From: Vibrio salilacus
GTDB taxonomy: Bacteria; Pseudomonadota; Gammaproteobacteria; Enterobacterales; Vibrionaceae
Assembly: GCF_002811245.1 (NCBI RefSeq)
Contig: NZ_NIVQ01000024.1
Location: 1-38,838 of the forward strand
Direction of reading: 5' to 3'
DNA length: 38,838 nt
The position numbers and the translations under genes are program-made. The stretch's first letter is position 1. Each line of letters opens with the position of its first letter. Below the pieces are notes generated by a model. It saw only the letters and a program-made list of their open reading frames with translations. It did no database searches and was not told where the DNA came from. Positions 10,496 to 19,404 of the stretch are shown piece after piece.

Positions 10496-10778
10496 AGAGT
10501 TCACTCCTTCGATGCCCCTCACCTTTTTATAAAGTAAGTGTAGTCGTAATGAGTAAACTATTATTTAAAACCGAGGGAAAATTTCAAATGCGAACCAAAC
10601 TCATCCAAGCTCTGTCGCGGCATTGGGTTGCCCACGAGTAAACAACACACCCAAGCGGGAATGCCACTAATGAACAGCAATCGCCAACCCATTGATTTCA
10701 ATGTTCCTGTCTGAATAAAATAAAGGCTCCGAGATAGAGCTTTACTTAGATTTAGATTTAGATGATGAGAAAACCGAC
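10496..10778. other. Gene-poor junction of the ugp island
   Basis: 283 bp with no convincing intact gene. A minus-strand frame at 10561-10800 contains GWRLLFISGIPAW, reminiscent of a major-facilitator transporter segment, but the match is too short to call. Three tandem TTAGAT hexamers occupy 10746-10763. The stretch separates the HDOD gene from the UTRA remnant and may hold the eroded edge of the ugp insertion. Confidence 0.4.
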
Positions 10779-11084
10779 TTAACGATTGAGTTCTGCACAA
10801 GATTCAATGCTAATGACATCGTGTCGCCAGTACTCGATATCGCAATCTATCAACTCATTGTGTTGGTTGTAGTTGATACGCTCCACCACCATTGCGGGCG
10901 TTCCTGCTGTCGCCCGCAGTGAATGTGATAAATGGTGGCCTAGTAGATTCGGGAACAACTCTGGGCGAATGTAGTGTGTTACGTACACCACAGGCTTACC
11001 TTCAAGGTATCGTACACGGTCGACTCGATAAACATCCGAGAAAGGCTGTAAGTCGAGCAAGCGCAACTTGTAACAAATAAAAGT
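10779..11084 (-). pseudogene. C-terminal remnant of a GntR/UTRA regulator
   Basis: The translated segment (about 95-100 residues) matches the second half of a UTRA ligand-binding domain: YRVDRVRYLEGKPVVYV, then HYIRPELFPNLLG and a C-terminal VERINYNQHNELIDCDIEYWRHD. A GntR/UTRA regulator is about 240 residues with an N-terminal winged helix; here the whole DNA-binding half is absent. Reading upstream in frame gives a few codons and then the TAA that ends the DeoR gene at 11085-11087. Only a TTG at 11064-11066 could serve as a start, without a clear ribosome site. The N-terminal half was not found on the other side of the island. PhnF-like regulators are one possible parent family. Confidence 0.7.
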
Positions 11085-11837
11085 TTAGTTACTGAAAACG
11101 CGATCGAAATAACTGAGTGGCGCCACCTTAGTGTTAGCTCTTCGCTGCCATTTACTCTTGTTCGCCACCAGCCACTTTTGTTCGGAGTTGGCTAAAATTG
11201 CTTGGCTCACCTTGGCTTCTCGCCACTCATGTTCCATCGCAAACGACTGAATATCAACCTCAGTGCTACCAAAATTGACGAGCTCTGAATGAGGTTGCGC
11301 TATTTCGGTGATACCTGCACAACCAATAATACCAATGTCTGCGGAAAACTGGCCGTAAAACCGCTCTGCAGAACCATCCACCACGTCGCGATCGTTAGTA
11401 CGAATACGACCACCCAGAATCCAAGTTTCGATGTTCTCAACGTGAGAAAGAATATGCGCCGCTTCAAAGTTATTGGTCACTACACGTAACTCGCTGTGAT
11501 TGGCTAGACGTTCAGCGACTAAAGCAATCGTGGTACCTATGCCCAAAAACAAAGTCGTGCCGTTGGGGATAGCTTTGGCCACGTCATCGGCGATGAGCTG
11601 CTTTTCCTGTTGATTGGTGACTTGGCGAGAGGCGTAGCTGCGATTGCTCAAAGTGGCAGGCAGACCGACACCACCATGATGGCGTCGGGTCAGTCCAAGT
11701 CGACAAAGTTCATTGATGTCACGACGAATGGTTTGCGTTGTGACTTCGAAACGTTGGGCAAGTTCTTCTATCGAGCAGTATTCTTGCTGATGAACCAGTT
11801 CAATGATGCTTTGTTGACGGACGTTTAAATTATTCAT
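11085..11837 (-). CDS. DeoR/GlpR-family transcriptional repressor
   Basis: 250 residues. The N-terminal DeoR winged helix spans about residues 5-57 (QQSIIELVHQQEYCSIEELA, TTQTIRRDINELCRLG, RRHHGG). A DeoR-C sugar-phosphate sensor follows (GTTLFLGIGTTIALVAE, VVTNNFEAAHIL, ILGGRIR). It is close in layout to E. coli GlpR (252 residues), whose inducer is glycerol-3-phosphate. The start overlaps the glycerophosphodiesterase gene by 8 bp, so the two are co-transcribed and face the ugp-type operon. It is the most likely local repressor of that operon. The exact inducer is inferred from context. Confidence 0.88.
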   Translation of the reverse strand: MNNLNVRQQSIIELVHQQEYCSIEELAQRFEVTTQTIRRDINELCRLGLTRRHHGGVGLPATLSNRSYASRQVTNQQEKQLIADDVAKAIPNGTTLFLGIGTTIALVAERLANHSELRVVTNNFEAAHILSHVENIETWILGGRIRTNDRDVVDGSAERFYGQFSADIGIIGCAGITEIAQPHSELVNFGSTEVDIQSFAMEHEWREAKVSQAILANSEQKWLVANKSKWQRRANTKVAPLSYFDRVFSN

Positions 11838-12582
11838 TCAGTGCGGGTTCTCGTATGGCTGAAGGCACTTTTACTTTATAACGTTGAGGCATGTCTGTAA
11901 TTATCATATCTACGCCCCAATGCCAATGTGCTTCGACTAATTGAGGAAAGTTTGGTGTAAAGCAGAATAGTTGATAACCAAACTGCTTTATCTTCTGAGC
12001 TTGCGATTCTGTCAGGAAGCGGTAATCACAATGCACACTGTATGCAACAATGCGTTGTAGCACGAGAGCTGAATCATCTGGAATCTCTTGCCATAGCTGT
12101 CCTCTTCTCACTTCTGGCAGGTTATTTCTCATCGCCATTAAAGCTTCTGTGTTAAAGCTAGAGAATAGAATCGTATCCGCCTCTACCCCCAAGCGCTCAA
12201 TCACTTGTGCAACCTTTTCGCACAATAGGTCGATTTCGTCACCGGAGTAGACCTTCAGTTCAATATTGAGCTTCACACCAGCTCTTGTAGTGAGCTCAAG
12301 TGTCTCTTCTAAGCTAGGGATATGTTCGCCTGCGAAGTCGTCACCGAACCATAAGCCTGCGTCGAGTAATCTCAGCTCGTGCCAAGTCAGCTCTTTCACT
12401 TCGCCTCGACCATTCGTGCAGCGGTTTACGGTTTTGTCATGGATGACAACAGGGATGTTGTCCGCACTAAGCTGAACGTCGATTTCAATCCATTCACAAC
12501 CAAACTCAATCGCGCGTTGTATTGCCGATAAGGTATTTTCTGGAGCCAAACTGGATAAGCCACGGTGTGCTGTTATTTCCAT
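11830..12582 (-). CDS. ugpQ: Cytosolic glycerophosphodiester phosphodiesterase (UgpQ-like)
   Basis: Hydrolyses glycerophosphodiesters such as glycerophosphocholine to glycerol-3-phosphate and an alcohol. 250 residues (E. coli UgpQ 247), with no signal peptide, so cytosolic. GDPD motifs are visible: AHRG (residues 5-8), APENTLSAI, EIDVQLSADNIPVVIHD and LNIELKVY, which hold the metal and catalytic residues. It is the first gene of the minus-strand pair with the DeoR repressor and diverges from the ugp importer operon across 227 bp. This implies that imported diesters are processed inside the cell. Confidence 0.9.
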   Translation of the reverse strand: MEITAHRGLSSLAPENTLSAIQRAIEFGCEWIEIDVQLSADNIPVVIHDKTVNRCTNGRGEVKELTWHELRLLDAGLWFGDDFAGEHIPSLEETLELTTRAGVKLNIELKVYSGDEIDLLCEKVAQVIERLGVEADTILFSSFNTEALMAMRNNLPEVRRGQLWQEIPDDSALVLQRIVAYSVHCDYRFLTESQAQKIKQFGYQLFCFTPNFPQLVEAHWHWGVDMIITDMPQRYKVKVPSAIREPALNE

Positions 12583-12809
12583 TTTTTATTCCGCCTTTTT
12601 CCTTTTTCAAATGAACTATCTCAACTCTCAATGACGCTTTGATTACAAAACAGTGACGTAAACAATGTTCAAATAAGTTCATTTTTTTGTAACCAGAACG
12701 TCATTTAGCTCATTTAATATTCATTTGAATTTTTTGTAGCGGATTAACTACCTAAATGAACATCCGCAAGGAAGTACCTGTTCAAATCATCCAATGAAAA
12801 GGAATCATT
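12583..12809. promoter_or_regulatory. Divergent regulatory region of the ugp island with operator-like repeats
   Basis: GTTCATTT or its complement occurs at 12609-12616, 12677-12684 and 12754-12761. GTTCAAAT occurs at 12667-12674 and 12780-12787. Two mirror-form dyads TTCA-N2-TGAA lie at 12606-12615 and 12720-12729. Separately, ATGACG-N6-TTACAAAA at 12631-12650 recurs inverted at 12685-12704. This density of repeats between a repressor-linked transcript and a transporter operon suggests DeoR-repressor operators, but the assignment is inference. The TCATTT units at 12710 and 12721 are 11 bp apart, only loosely like a Pho box. Confidence 0.55.
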
Positions 12810-14117
12810 ATGATTATTAAACACCTGGCCGGACTTGCTGTTGCAGCGGCATTCATCAGCACGCAAGCACAAGCAAAAACAGAGGTTGAGTGGTGGCACG
12901 CAATGGGTGGCGCGCTAGGTAACAAGGTAAATGAAATTGCGGCAGACTTTAACGCAAGCCAGTCAGAGTACGAGATCAAACCAGTATACAAAGGCAGCTA
13001 CGCAGAAACCATGACCAGTGCTATCGCGGCGTTCCGAGCAAAAGAGCAGCCAGCGATTGTGCAAGTATTCGAAGTGGGTACGGCGACCATGATGGGTGCT
13101 GACAAAGCGATTTATCCTGTTTATCAGTTGATGGAAGACACCCAAGAGTCGTTTAACCCTGATGATTACCTTGCAGCCGTAACGGGTTACTACACCACCA
13201 ATGAAGGCAACATGCTTTCGCTGCCATTCAACAGCTCAACGCCGGTGCTTTACTACAACAAAGACATGTTCGCAAAAGCTGGCGTAGCAAACCCACCAAA
13301 GACATGGAAAGAGATGGAAGAAGTTTCTCGTAAGCTGCTGGCATCTGGTGCGAAGTGTGGTTTCAGCACAACATGGCAATCATGGACGCAAATCGAGAAC
13401 TTTGGTGCGCGTAACAACGTGCCTGTTGCCAATAATAACAACGGCTTTGCTGGCCTAGACACGAAATTCAAGTTCAATGACTCGGCTTTCGTTCGTCACA
13501 TTGATCAAATGGGCAAATGGTCGAAAGAAGGTATCTTCAAGTACGGCGGTCGCCAATCTGATGGTATGCCACTGCTCTACACCCAAGAGTGTGCAATGAC
13601 CATGGGATCGTCGGCAGGTCTGGCTGGTATTAAAGAGAACATGAAAGACGTTGAGATCGGCGTCGCTCAACTGCCTTACGATTCAGAGATCGTCGCTAAA
13701 CCACAAAACACCATCATCGGTGGTGCATCACTTTGGGTACTTCGTGGTCATTCAAGCGACGAGTACAAAGGTGTGGCGAAGTTCTTCTCTTACCTTTCTA
13801 GTGCAGAAGTCCAAGCGGATTGGCACCAGTTTACCGGTTACCTACCAATCACTAAAGCGGCTTACGAGCTCACGAAAGAGCAAGGCTTCTACACAAAGAA
13901 CCCAGGCACAGATACAGCGGTTCTACAAATGACGTCAACCGAGCCTACAGAAAACTCAAAAGGCATTCGCTTTGGTAACTTCCTGCAAACACGCGACATC
14001 ATCAATGAAGAGCTAGAAGCGGTGTGGGCAGGCAAAGCAACGGCACAAGCTGCGCTAAACAATGCGGTTCGTCGTGGTGACGAGCAGCTACGTCGCTTTG
14101 AGCGCACACAGAAATAA
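12810..14117 (+). CDS. ugpB: Glycerol-3-phosphate ABC transporter, periplasmic binding protein
   Basis: 435-residue solute-binding protein with a signal peptide ending near AQA at residue 22. It aligns by eye with E. coli UgpB over its whole length: EWWHAMGGALGNKVNEIA, PVYKGSYAETMTSAIAAFR, VYEVGTATMM-type text, LPFNSSTPVLYYNKDMF, KCGF, NAIIGGASLWV-type text and WHQFTGYLPITKAAYELT. It should bind sn-glycerol-3-phosphate or glycerophosphodiesters in the periplasm. An AAAAGGA site precedes the start. It leads ugpB-ugpA-ugpE-ugpC-HAD, a different gene order from the E. coli ugpBAECQ operon only in its last gene. Confidence 0.93.
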   Translation: MIIKHLAGLAVAAAFISTQAQAKTEVEWWHAMGGALGNKVNEIAADFNASQSEYEIKPVYKGSYAETMTSAIAAFRAKEQPAIVQVFEVGTATMMGADKAIYPVYQLMEDTQESFNPDDYLAAVTGYYTTNEGNMLSLPFNSSTPVLYYNKDMFAKAGVANPPKTWKEMEEVSRKLLASGAKCGFSTTWQSWTQIENFGARNNVPVANNNNGFAGLDTKFKFNDSAFVRHIDQMGKWSKEGIFKYGGRQSDGMPLLYTQECAMTMGSSAGLAGIKENMKDVEIGVAQLPYDSEIVAKPQNTIIGGASLWVLRGHSSDEYKGVAKFFSYLSSAEVQADWHQFTGYLPITKAAYELTKEQGFYTKNPGTDTAVLQMTSTEPTENSKGIRFGNFLQTRDIINEELEAVWAGKATAQAALNNAVRRGDEQLRRFERTQK

Positions 14118-14244
14118 CAAATATGAATAACCAACAATGACGCGCTGAGTCTTATGTAAATAGCCGCTCAGATACGCACTCTCCCCGCCCATCTTGGGTG
14201 GGGAATTCGCTCACACACCTTGCCTGTTTTACTTTGGTATTTGT

Positions 14245-15126
14245 ATGTCCTCACCTGTTGTTTTTAAACACAAATGGCTTCCGGTTGCGCTGATCGCTCC
14301 TCAGTTGCTGATCACCTTGGTGTTCTTCATCTGGCCGGCGGGACAAGCCATTTTCCAATCTTCTCAACTTGAAGATGCTTTCGGCATGAGCCGTGAGTTT
14401 GTGGGTTTAGAGAACTTTGAAAGGCTCATCCATGATCCCCTTTACTTAGATTCTTTAATGACCACGCTGCAATTTAGTATCAGCGTTGCGGTGCTCGCGT
14501 TGGTCAGCGCACTTGTTCTTTCCGCTTTCGCCGAACACATCATTCGTGGCGCGACCCTGTATCGTACCTTCTTGATTTGGCCTTATGCGGTCGCTCCTGT
14601 TGTCGCAGGTTCGTTATGGCTATTCCTATTCGATCCAACCATCGGTGTCATGACCGAGCTGTTGAATCTATTTGGAGTTAACTGGAATCCGACGCTCAAT
14701 GGCACCCATGCAATGTGGATGGTAATCATCACCTCGACTTGGAAGCAAATCAGCTACAACTTCCTGTTCTTCTTAGCGGCGCTTCAATCTGTGCCGAAGT
14801 CTTTGCACGAAGCGGCAGCCATTGATGGTAGCGGCCCGATCAAACGCTTTATCACCATTAGCTTCCCACTGATCTCACCAACCAGTTTTTTCTTGTTGGT
14901 CGTGAACTTTGTTTATGCGTTCTTTGATACGTTCGCCATCATCCACGCGATGACTCAAGGCGGTCCAAGTAACAGCACCTCGACCTTGGTTTACAAAGTC
15001 TATAACGATGGCTTTATCGGGCTGGATTTAGGCTCATCGGCCGCGCAGTCCGTGATCCTGATGATATTGGTCGCTTCCCTGACTGTTATCCAATTTAAGT
15101 ATGTTGAGAAGAAGGTGGCGTACTGA
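14245..15126 (+). CDS. ugpA: Glycerol-3-phosphate ABC transporter permease UgpA
   Basis: 293-residue inner-membrane permease with six predicted spans, first of the two permease subunits. The EAA loop that contacts the ATPase reads HEAAAIDGSGPIKRF. The final segment IQFKYVEKKVAY is typical of UgpA. The frame is open from 14194, but the ATG at 14245 (MSSPVVFKHKWLP) gives the family-length N-terminus. It is 127 bp after ugpB; the gap has no strong terminator. The stop overlaps the ugpE start (TGATG), indicating coupled translation. Confidence 0.92.
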   Translation: MSSPVVFKHKWLPVALIAPQLLITLVFFIWPAGQAIFQSSQLEDAFGMSREFVGLENFERLIHDPLYLDSLMTTLQFSISVAVLALVSALVLSAFAEHIIRGATLYRTFLIWPYAVAPVVAGSLWLFLFDPTIGVMTELLNLFGVNWNPTLNGTHAMWMVIITSTWKQISYNFLFFLAALQSVPKSLHEAAAIDGSGPIKRFITISFPLISPTSFFLLVVNFVYAFFDTFAIIHAMTQGGPSNSTSTLVYKVYNDGFIGLDLGSSAAQSVILMILVASLTVIQFKYVEKKVAY

Positions 15127-15974
15127 TGGTAGAAAGAAGACCGTTTTTTAATCTGTTTTGCCATGTCATTTTGATTCTTGGCATCATTTCGATTGCGCTT
15201 CCGGTTTGGATTGCAATCGTAGCCACCACCCATGAGAACAGCGCATTCGCTACCGGTACACCGTTGTGGTTTGGGGACTTGGGTTTTAGCGTCTTCACTG
15301 ACTTGTTGAGTAACGACACCCAGTACAACAACAATACTTTGCCGATTGGCAACATGCTGCTGAACTCCTTCATTATGGCAATGTGCATTACCATCGGTAA
15401 GTTGAGCATTTCCATCATGTCCGCGTATGCAGTGGTGTTCTTCCGTTTTCCGGGACGAATGTTGGCGTTCTGGATGATCTTCTTCACGCTGATGTTACCC
15501 GTTGAAGTGCGCATCATGCCGACGTTTGAGGTGATTACGAACCTCAACATGCTCAACTCATTTTACGGTTTAACCATTCCGCTGATTGCCAGTGCAACGG
15601 CCACTTTTTTGTTCCGTCAGTTCTTCTTAACTGTGCCGAATGAACTGGTGGAAGCTGCACGAATTGATGGCGCAGGACCAATCAAGTTCTTCTTCGATAT
15701 CTTGTTGCCTCTGTCGCGTGCCAACATCGCCGCACTGTTCGTCATCACCTTCATTTACGGTTGGAACCAATATTTATGGCCACTTTTGATCACCACAGAC
15801 GTGCAGTACTACACCATCGTGATGGGTATTAAGCAAATGCTTGGAGTGGTTGATGGCGTGATCGAATGGAACAAAATTATGGCCACCACCATTATCGCCA
15901 TGTTGCCACCTGTGATTGTGGTACTTGCAATGCAAAAAGCCTTTGTTAAAGGTTTGGTAGATTCGGAGAAATAA
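15126..15974 (+). CDS. ugpE: Glycerol-3-phosphate ABC transporter permease UgpE
   Basis: 282 residues (E. coli 281), six predicted membrane spans. The start MVERRPFFNLFCHVIL and the EAA loop VEAARIDGAGPIKFFFDILLP are characteristic of the second Ugp/MalG-type permease. HENSAFATGT lies in the first periplasmic loop, as in UgpE. It overlaps ugpA by 1 bp and ends directly before the ugpC start, so the four transporter genes form one tightly packed transcript. Confidence 0.93.
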   Translation: MVERRPFFNLFCHVILILGIISIALPVWIAIVATTHENSAFATGTPLWFGDLGFSVFTDLLSNDTQYNNNTLPIGNMLLNSFIMAMCITIGKLSISIMSAYAVVFFRFPGRMLAFWMIFFTLMLPVEVRIMPTFEVITNLNMLNSFYGLTIPLIASATATFLFRQFFLTVPNELVEAARIDGAGPIKFFFDILLPLSRANIAALFVITFIYGWNQYLWPLLITTDVQYYTIVMGIKQMLGVVDGVIEWNKIMATTIIAMLPPVIVVLAMQKAFVKGLVDSEK

Positions 15975-17132
15975 ATGTCTACGTTAACTCTTTCTAATAT
16001 CGCTAAATGTTATCCGAACGGTTATCAGGCGATCCAAAAAATTAATCTCAATATCTGCGACGGTGAAATGGTCGTATTGGTTGGTCCAAGTGGCTGTGGT
16101 AAATCCACCTTACTTCGCATGATTGCAGGTTTAGAAGAAATCAGCTCAGGAGAGCTTAAGATCGACACCACGACTGTCAACGAGCTCGAACCTGGCGAGC
16201 GCGACATTGCTATGGTCTTCCAAAACTACGCCTTGTATCCACACATGGCGGTGTTCAACAACATGGCTTATGGTCTGCGTAACCGCAAAACACCAAAAGC
16301 GGAAATCGAACGATTGGTTCACGAAGCGGCAAAGATGCTGGAGCTGGATCACTTACTCGACCGCAAACCGGGGCAGCTTTCTGGCGGACAACGTCAACGT
16401 GTGGCGATGGGGCGTGCAATTGTACGTGAACCCAAAGTGTTTTTGTTCGATGAGCCATTGTCTAATCTAGACGCCAAACTGCGTGTTCAAATGCGTTTGG
16501 AAATCAAAAAGCTTCAGCGTCGCCTCGGAACTACATCGGTTTACGTTACCCACGACCAAGTGGAAGCAATGACGCTGGCGGACAAACTTGTCGTTTTGAA
16601 CAAAGGTAATGTCGAACAAGTTGGCACACCGCTAGAGATATACGACAACCCCGCGTCTTCGTTCGTTGCGACCTTTATTGGTTCACCATCCATGAATATC
16701 TTGGATGGCAATGTTAGCGTTGATGGCATCACTATCGGTGACGCGCTACTTCCTGTCTCTACAACAAACTTGGATTTGGGTGGAGTAAAACTAGGGCTTC
16801 GTCCGGAGCATTTACAAATCAGCCAAGATAACCCATGGTTGCAAGTAGAAGTCGAATTAATTGAATCGCTCGGTGCTGATTTGTTGCTTTACTGCCGCAC
16901 AGAAGGTGATGATTTACAAAAGCTAGTTGTTCGCGTTGAGGGACATACACCAATTCAAATTGGCGACAAACTTGGTCTGGACATCAAGCCAAAACATGTT
17001 CATCTATTTGATGCCCGCACCGAAAAGCGTATCGAGTGTACCCTGGCTCCCGCGATGTCGCTGCAAGACGTCAGTGACAATACCCAAGTAATCAATCCTC
17101 AAGTAAATAAGCAAGGAGTGGTGAATGCCTAA
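15975..17132 (+). CDS. ugpC: Glycerol-3-phosphate ABC transporter ATP-binding protein UgpC
   Basis: 385-residue MalK-type ATPase. Walker [10 protein letters not shown] is at residues 37-45, the Q-loop is in [11 protein letters not shown], the signature is [14 protein letters not shown], Walker B is [16 protein letters not shown] and the switch histidine is in [12 protein letters not shown]-terminal TOBE/regulatory domain follows (about residues 240-360). Compared with E. coli UgpC (356) it has roughly 30 extra C-terminal residues, polar and low in complexity, after KHVHLFD. It begins immediately after ugpE and overlaps the HAD gene by 8 bp. Confidence 0.94.
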   Translation: MSTLTLSNIAKCYPNGYQAIQKINLNICDGEMVVLVGPSGCGKSTLLRMIAGLEEISSGELKIDTTTVNELEPGERDIAMVFQNYALYPHMAVFNNMAYGLRNRKTPKAEIERLVHEAAKMLELDHLLDRKPGQLSGGQRQRVAMGRAIVREPKVFLFDEPLSNLDAKLRVQMRLEIKKLQRRLGTTSVYVTHDQVEAMTLADKLVVLNKGNVEQVGTPLEIYDNPASSFVATFIGSPSMNILDGNVSVDGITIGDALLPVSTTNLDLGGVKLGLRPEHLQISQDNPWLQVEVELIESLGADLLLYCRTEGDDLQKLVVRVEGHTPIQIGDKLGLDIKPKHVHLFDARTEKRIECTLAPAMSLQDVSDNTQVINPQVNKQGVVNA

Positions 17133-17934
17133 CCCGTTATCAGAACTCAATTTAGAGAGTCTGAAACAGATCGAATGGCTGCTGACCGACGTGGATGACA
17201 CGTTGACTTGGCAAGGTAAACTGCCACCAGAAACTCTAATTGCATTAGCCGAGCTAGAGCGTGTCGGCGTAAAAGTAGTGGCAGTCACGGGCGCCTGCGC
17301 TGGCTGGTGTGACCAAATGGCAAAGATGTGGCCACTGCATGGTGTGATTGGTGAAAATGGCGCGTTTTGGATGAGAAAAGACGCGACAGGGTTCAACACT
17401 ACCTTTGCGCGCCCAGCGGAAGCGATGCGCAAAGAACAACGCGCATTACAAGAAAGCATTGCGGGCATTTTGGCGGAGTATTCCGATATCGATTTCAGCC
17501 AAGATCAGAGCTTTCGCTACTGTGACGTGGCGGTGAACATCGCACAAGATAGAGTGCCGGTTCCTCCTTCCACAACATTGGAACTCCTCAATCGCATCGT
17601 GAATTTGGATGTGGAGTCTAACCCGGTCAATGCAACATTGAGTTCAATTCACATCAATGCTTGGGTCGGTAATCACAGTAAGCGCACTAATGGTGAAGCG
17701 TACATTAGGCAGTTCAATCACGGCGAGTTACCGAGCTTAGAGCACATCACGTATGTGGGGGATTCATTGAATGATGAAGGCATGTTTGAATGGTTGCCAA
17801 CAACCTTTGGCGTAAACAACATTCGTCCTTTATTGGCGACAATGAACCATCAACCTAAGTATGTAACACAAGAGAACGGCGGCTACGGGTTTGCGCAATT
17901 GGCAAGCTTGATCGTTCAAGCGAAAAGTCTGTAA
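17125..17934 (+). CDS. HAD-superfamily (Cof-like) phosphatase in the ugp operon
   Basis: 269-residue haloacid-dehalogenase hydrolase. Motif I DVDDT at 22-26 has nucleophile Asp22 and acid/base Asp24. Motif II is VTG in [11 protein letters not shown], the motif III lysine is probably in SKRTNGEA, and motif IV is [11 protein letters not shown] cap of about 90 residues lies between motifs II and III, as in class IIB/Cof-like enzymes. It replaces ugpQ as the last gene of the operon and overlaps ugpC by 8 bp. A reasonable inference is a sugar-phosphate or glycerol-3-phosphate phosphatase that frees phosphate from imported substrate. The substrate cannot be read from the sequence. Confidence 0.8.
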   Translation: MPNPLSELNLESLKQIEWLLTDVDDTLTWQGKLPPETLIALAELERVGVKVVAVTGACAGWCDQMAKMWPLHGVIGENGAFWMRKDATGFNTTFARPAEAMRKEQRALQESIAGILAEYSDIDFSQDQSFRYCDVAVNIAQDRVPVPPSTTLELLNRIVNLDVESNPVNATLSSIHINAWVGNHSKRTNGEAYIRQFNHGELPSLEHITYVGDSLNDEGMFEWLPTTFGVNNIRPLLATMNHQPKYVTQENGGYGFAQLASLIVQAKSL

Positions 17935-18105
17935 TTCTTGTGTGAATATCGTCCTTAGCTCGAACGCAGTTTGATTCACTCAGCGCTTAAAACAACATGT
18001 CCATTCACCCTTCTGCTCTTCGTAGGCTTTAATGTGATGGACGTACCTCCCTTCTAACCTTGCATATCACACTTACGAGCAAACTTTATTGTCTCTACAC
18101 ACAAA

Positions 18106-19299
18106 TTATACCCACTGGCCTGCAGCGTAAGCAGAACTCCAGCACCACTGAAAGTTATAGCCACCCAACCAGCCAGTCACGTCCATCACTTCTCCAATAA
18201 AATACAAGCCTGCTACTTGCTTACATTCCATAGTCTTTGATGAGAGATGATTCGTATCTACGCCGCCCAACGTCACTTCCGCGGTGCGATATCCTTCGGT
18301 GCCATTGGGTGTAATTTGCCACTGTTCGAGTTGAGCGGTGACGTTGCTGAGTTGTTTGCTGCTCAATTGCTTAAGTGGCTTATCTTCTAGCAACTTTAAT
18401 TCTATCAATACGTCTACTAGACGCTTAGGTAACACTTTCGCGAGGGTATTTTTCAAGCTCTGATTAGGGTGTTTAGCCAATGAACGCTCGAGCAATTCAT
18501 CAACATCAATCTCTGGAACTAGGTTTACCGTTACCTTTTGCCCAGCGCGCCAGAATGACGAGATCTGTAGCACTGATGGGCCAGACAAGCCACGGTGAGT
18601 AAACAACAAGGCTTCTTTAAACACAGTGCCATCTTGCGCTGTGATTTCGGCAGGCACCGCTATCCCTGACAGCTCGGCTAAAGCTTGTTTGTCTTCTTTA
18701 TGCAAGGTGAAAGGAACCAATCCTGCGCTGGTTGGTAACACACTTAAGCCAAACTGCTCGGCCACTTTATAACCAAATGGCGTAGCACCCAACTTCGGCA
18801 TCGATAATCCACCAGTAGCAACGACCAACGATTGACACTCAATCACACTGCCATTGGCACGCAACACAAAACCCGATGCTGTCTTCTCGATCTGTTGCAC
18901 GTCTTGTTGGTAACGCTGGGTGACGGTTGCTAGATCGCACTCTGCCAGCAGCATTTTTACGATATCTTTCGACGTGTAATCGCCAACACAAAATAATTGG
19001 CCATGATCGCGCTCTTCAAATTCAATGCCGTGCTTACTCACCAAAGAGATAAAATCCCAGTTAGTGTATTGAGACAGCGCCGATTTCACAAAGTGTCGGT
19101 TTTGGCATAAATAGTGGTTGGCCGACACCTCATAATTGGTGAAGTTACATCGCCCCCCACCCGCAATCAGGATTTTTCGTCCTGGCTTTTTAGCGTGATC
19201 CAACACTAAGGTCTTGCGACCACGTTTGCCTGCCTCTGCCGCACACATTAAACCTGCTGCACCTGCACCAATAATGACAACGTCAAACTTTTCTGTCAT
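18106..19299 (-). CDS. YhiN/HI0933-family flavoprotein (NAD(P)/FAD-dependent oxidoreductase)
   Basis: 397 residues. The N-terminal dinucleotide fold GAGAAGLMCAAEAGKRG is followed by GRKILIAGGGRCNFTN, diagnostic of the HI0933/YhiN family. Later segments LVVATGGLSMPKLGATPFGY, LFTHRGLSGPSVLQIS and FIGEVMDVTGWLGGYNFQWCWSSAYAAG complete the flavin-binding domain. Family members bind FAD; their cellular substrate is not established. The gene stands alone on the minus strand, convergent with the ugp operon across a 171-bp gap in which I see no gene or strong terminator. Confidence 0.9.
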   Translation of the reverse strand: MTEKFDVVIIGAGAAGLMCAAEAGKRGRKTLVLDHAKKPGRKILIAGGGRCNFTNYEVSANHYLCQNRHFVKSALSQYTNWDFISLVSKHGIEFEERDHGQLFCVGDYTSKDIVKMLLAECDLATVTQRYQQDVQQIEKTASGFVLRANGSVIECQSLVVATGGLSMPKLGATPFGYKVAEQFGLSVLPTSAGLVPFTLHKEDKQALAELSGIAVPAEITAQDGTVFKEALLFTHRGLSGPSVLQISSFWRAGQKVTVNLVPEIDVDELLERSLAKHPNQSLKNTLAKVLPKRLVDVLIELKLLEDKPLKQLSSKQLSNVTAQLEQWQITPNGTEGYRTAEVTLGGVDTNHLSSKTMECKQVAGLYFIGEVMDVTGWLGGYNFQWCWSSAYAAGQWV

Positions 19300-19326
19300 G
19301 AACCACTACTCATAAAAGCCAATAAA

Positions 19327-19352
19327 AAAGGATGTGCATACGCACATCCTTT
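19327..19352 (-). terminator. Intrinsic terminator after uspB
   Basis: A perfect 11-bp stem AAAGGATGTGC / GCACATCCTTT with a 4-nt loop is followed on the minus strand by TTTTTTATT. It sits between uspB and the YhiN-family gene. Confidence 0.85.
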
Positions 19353-19404
19353 GCAATTCGAAGCCTCATTCTAGCGGTATTTGATCTGATTGCCAATTCA
19401 GCAA

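Noticed and set aside
10746..10763. TTAGAT tandem repeat as a phase-variation tract or CRISPR-like array
   Set aside because: Only three 6-bp units and no associated intact gene; no direct-repeat/spacer pattern occurs anywhere in the window.
12698..12731. Pho box upstream of ugpB
   Set aside because: TCATTT units at 12710 and 12721 have the 11-bp period, but they match the CTGTCAT heptamer poorly and the third unit is 9 bp away. It remains unproven.
15095..15556. 153-residue minus-strand frame within ugpE
   Set aside because: Antisense shadow of a clear permease gene, with no ribosome site or recognisable protein features.
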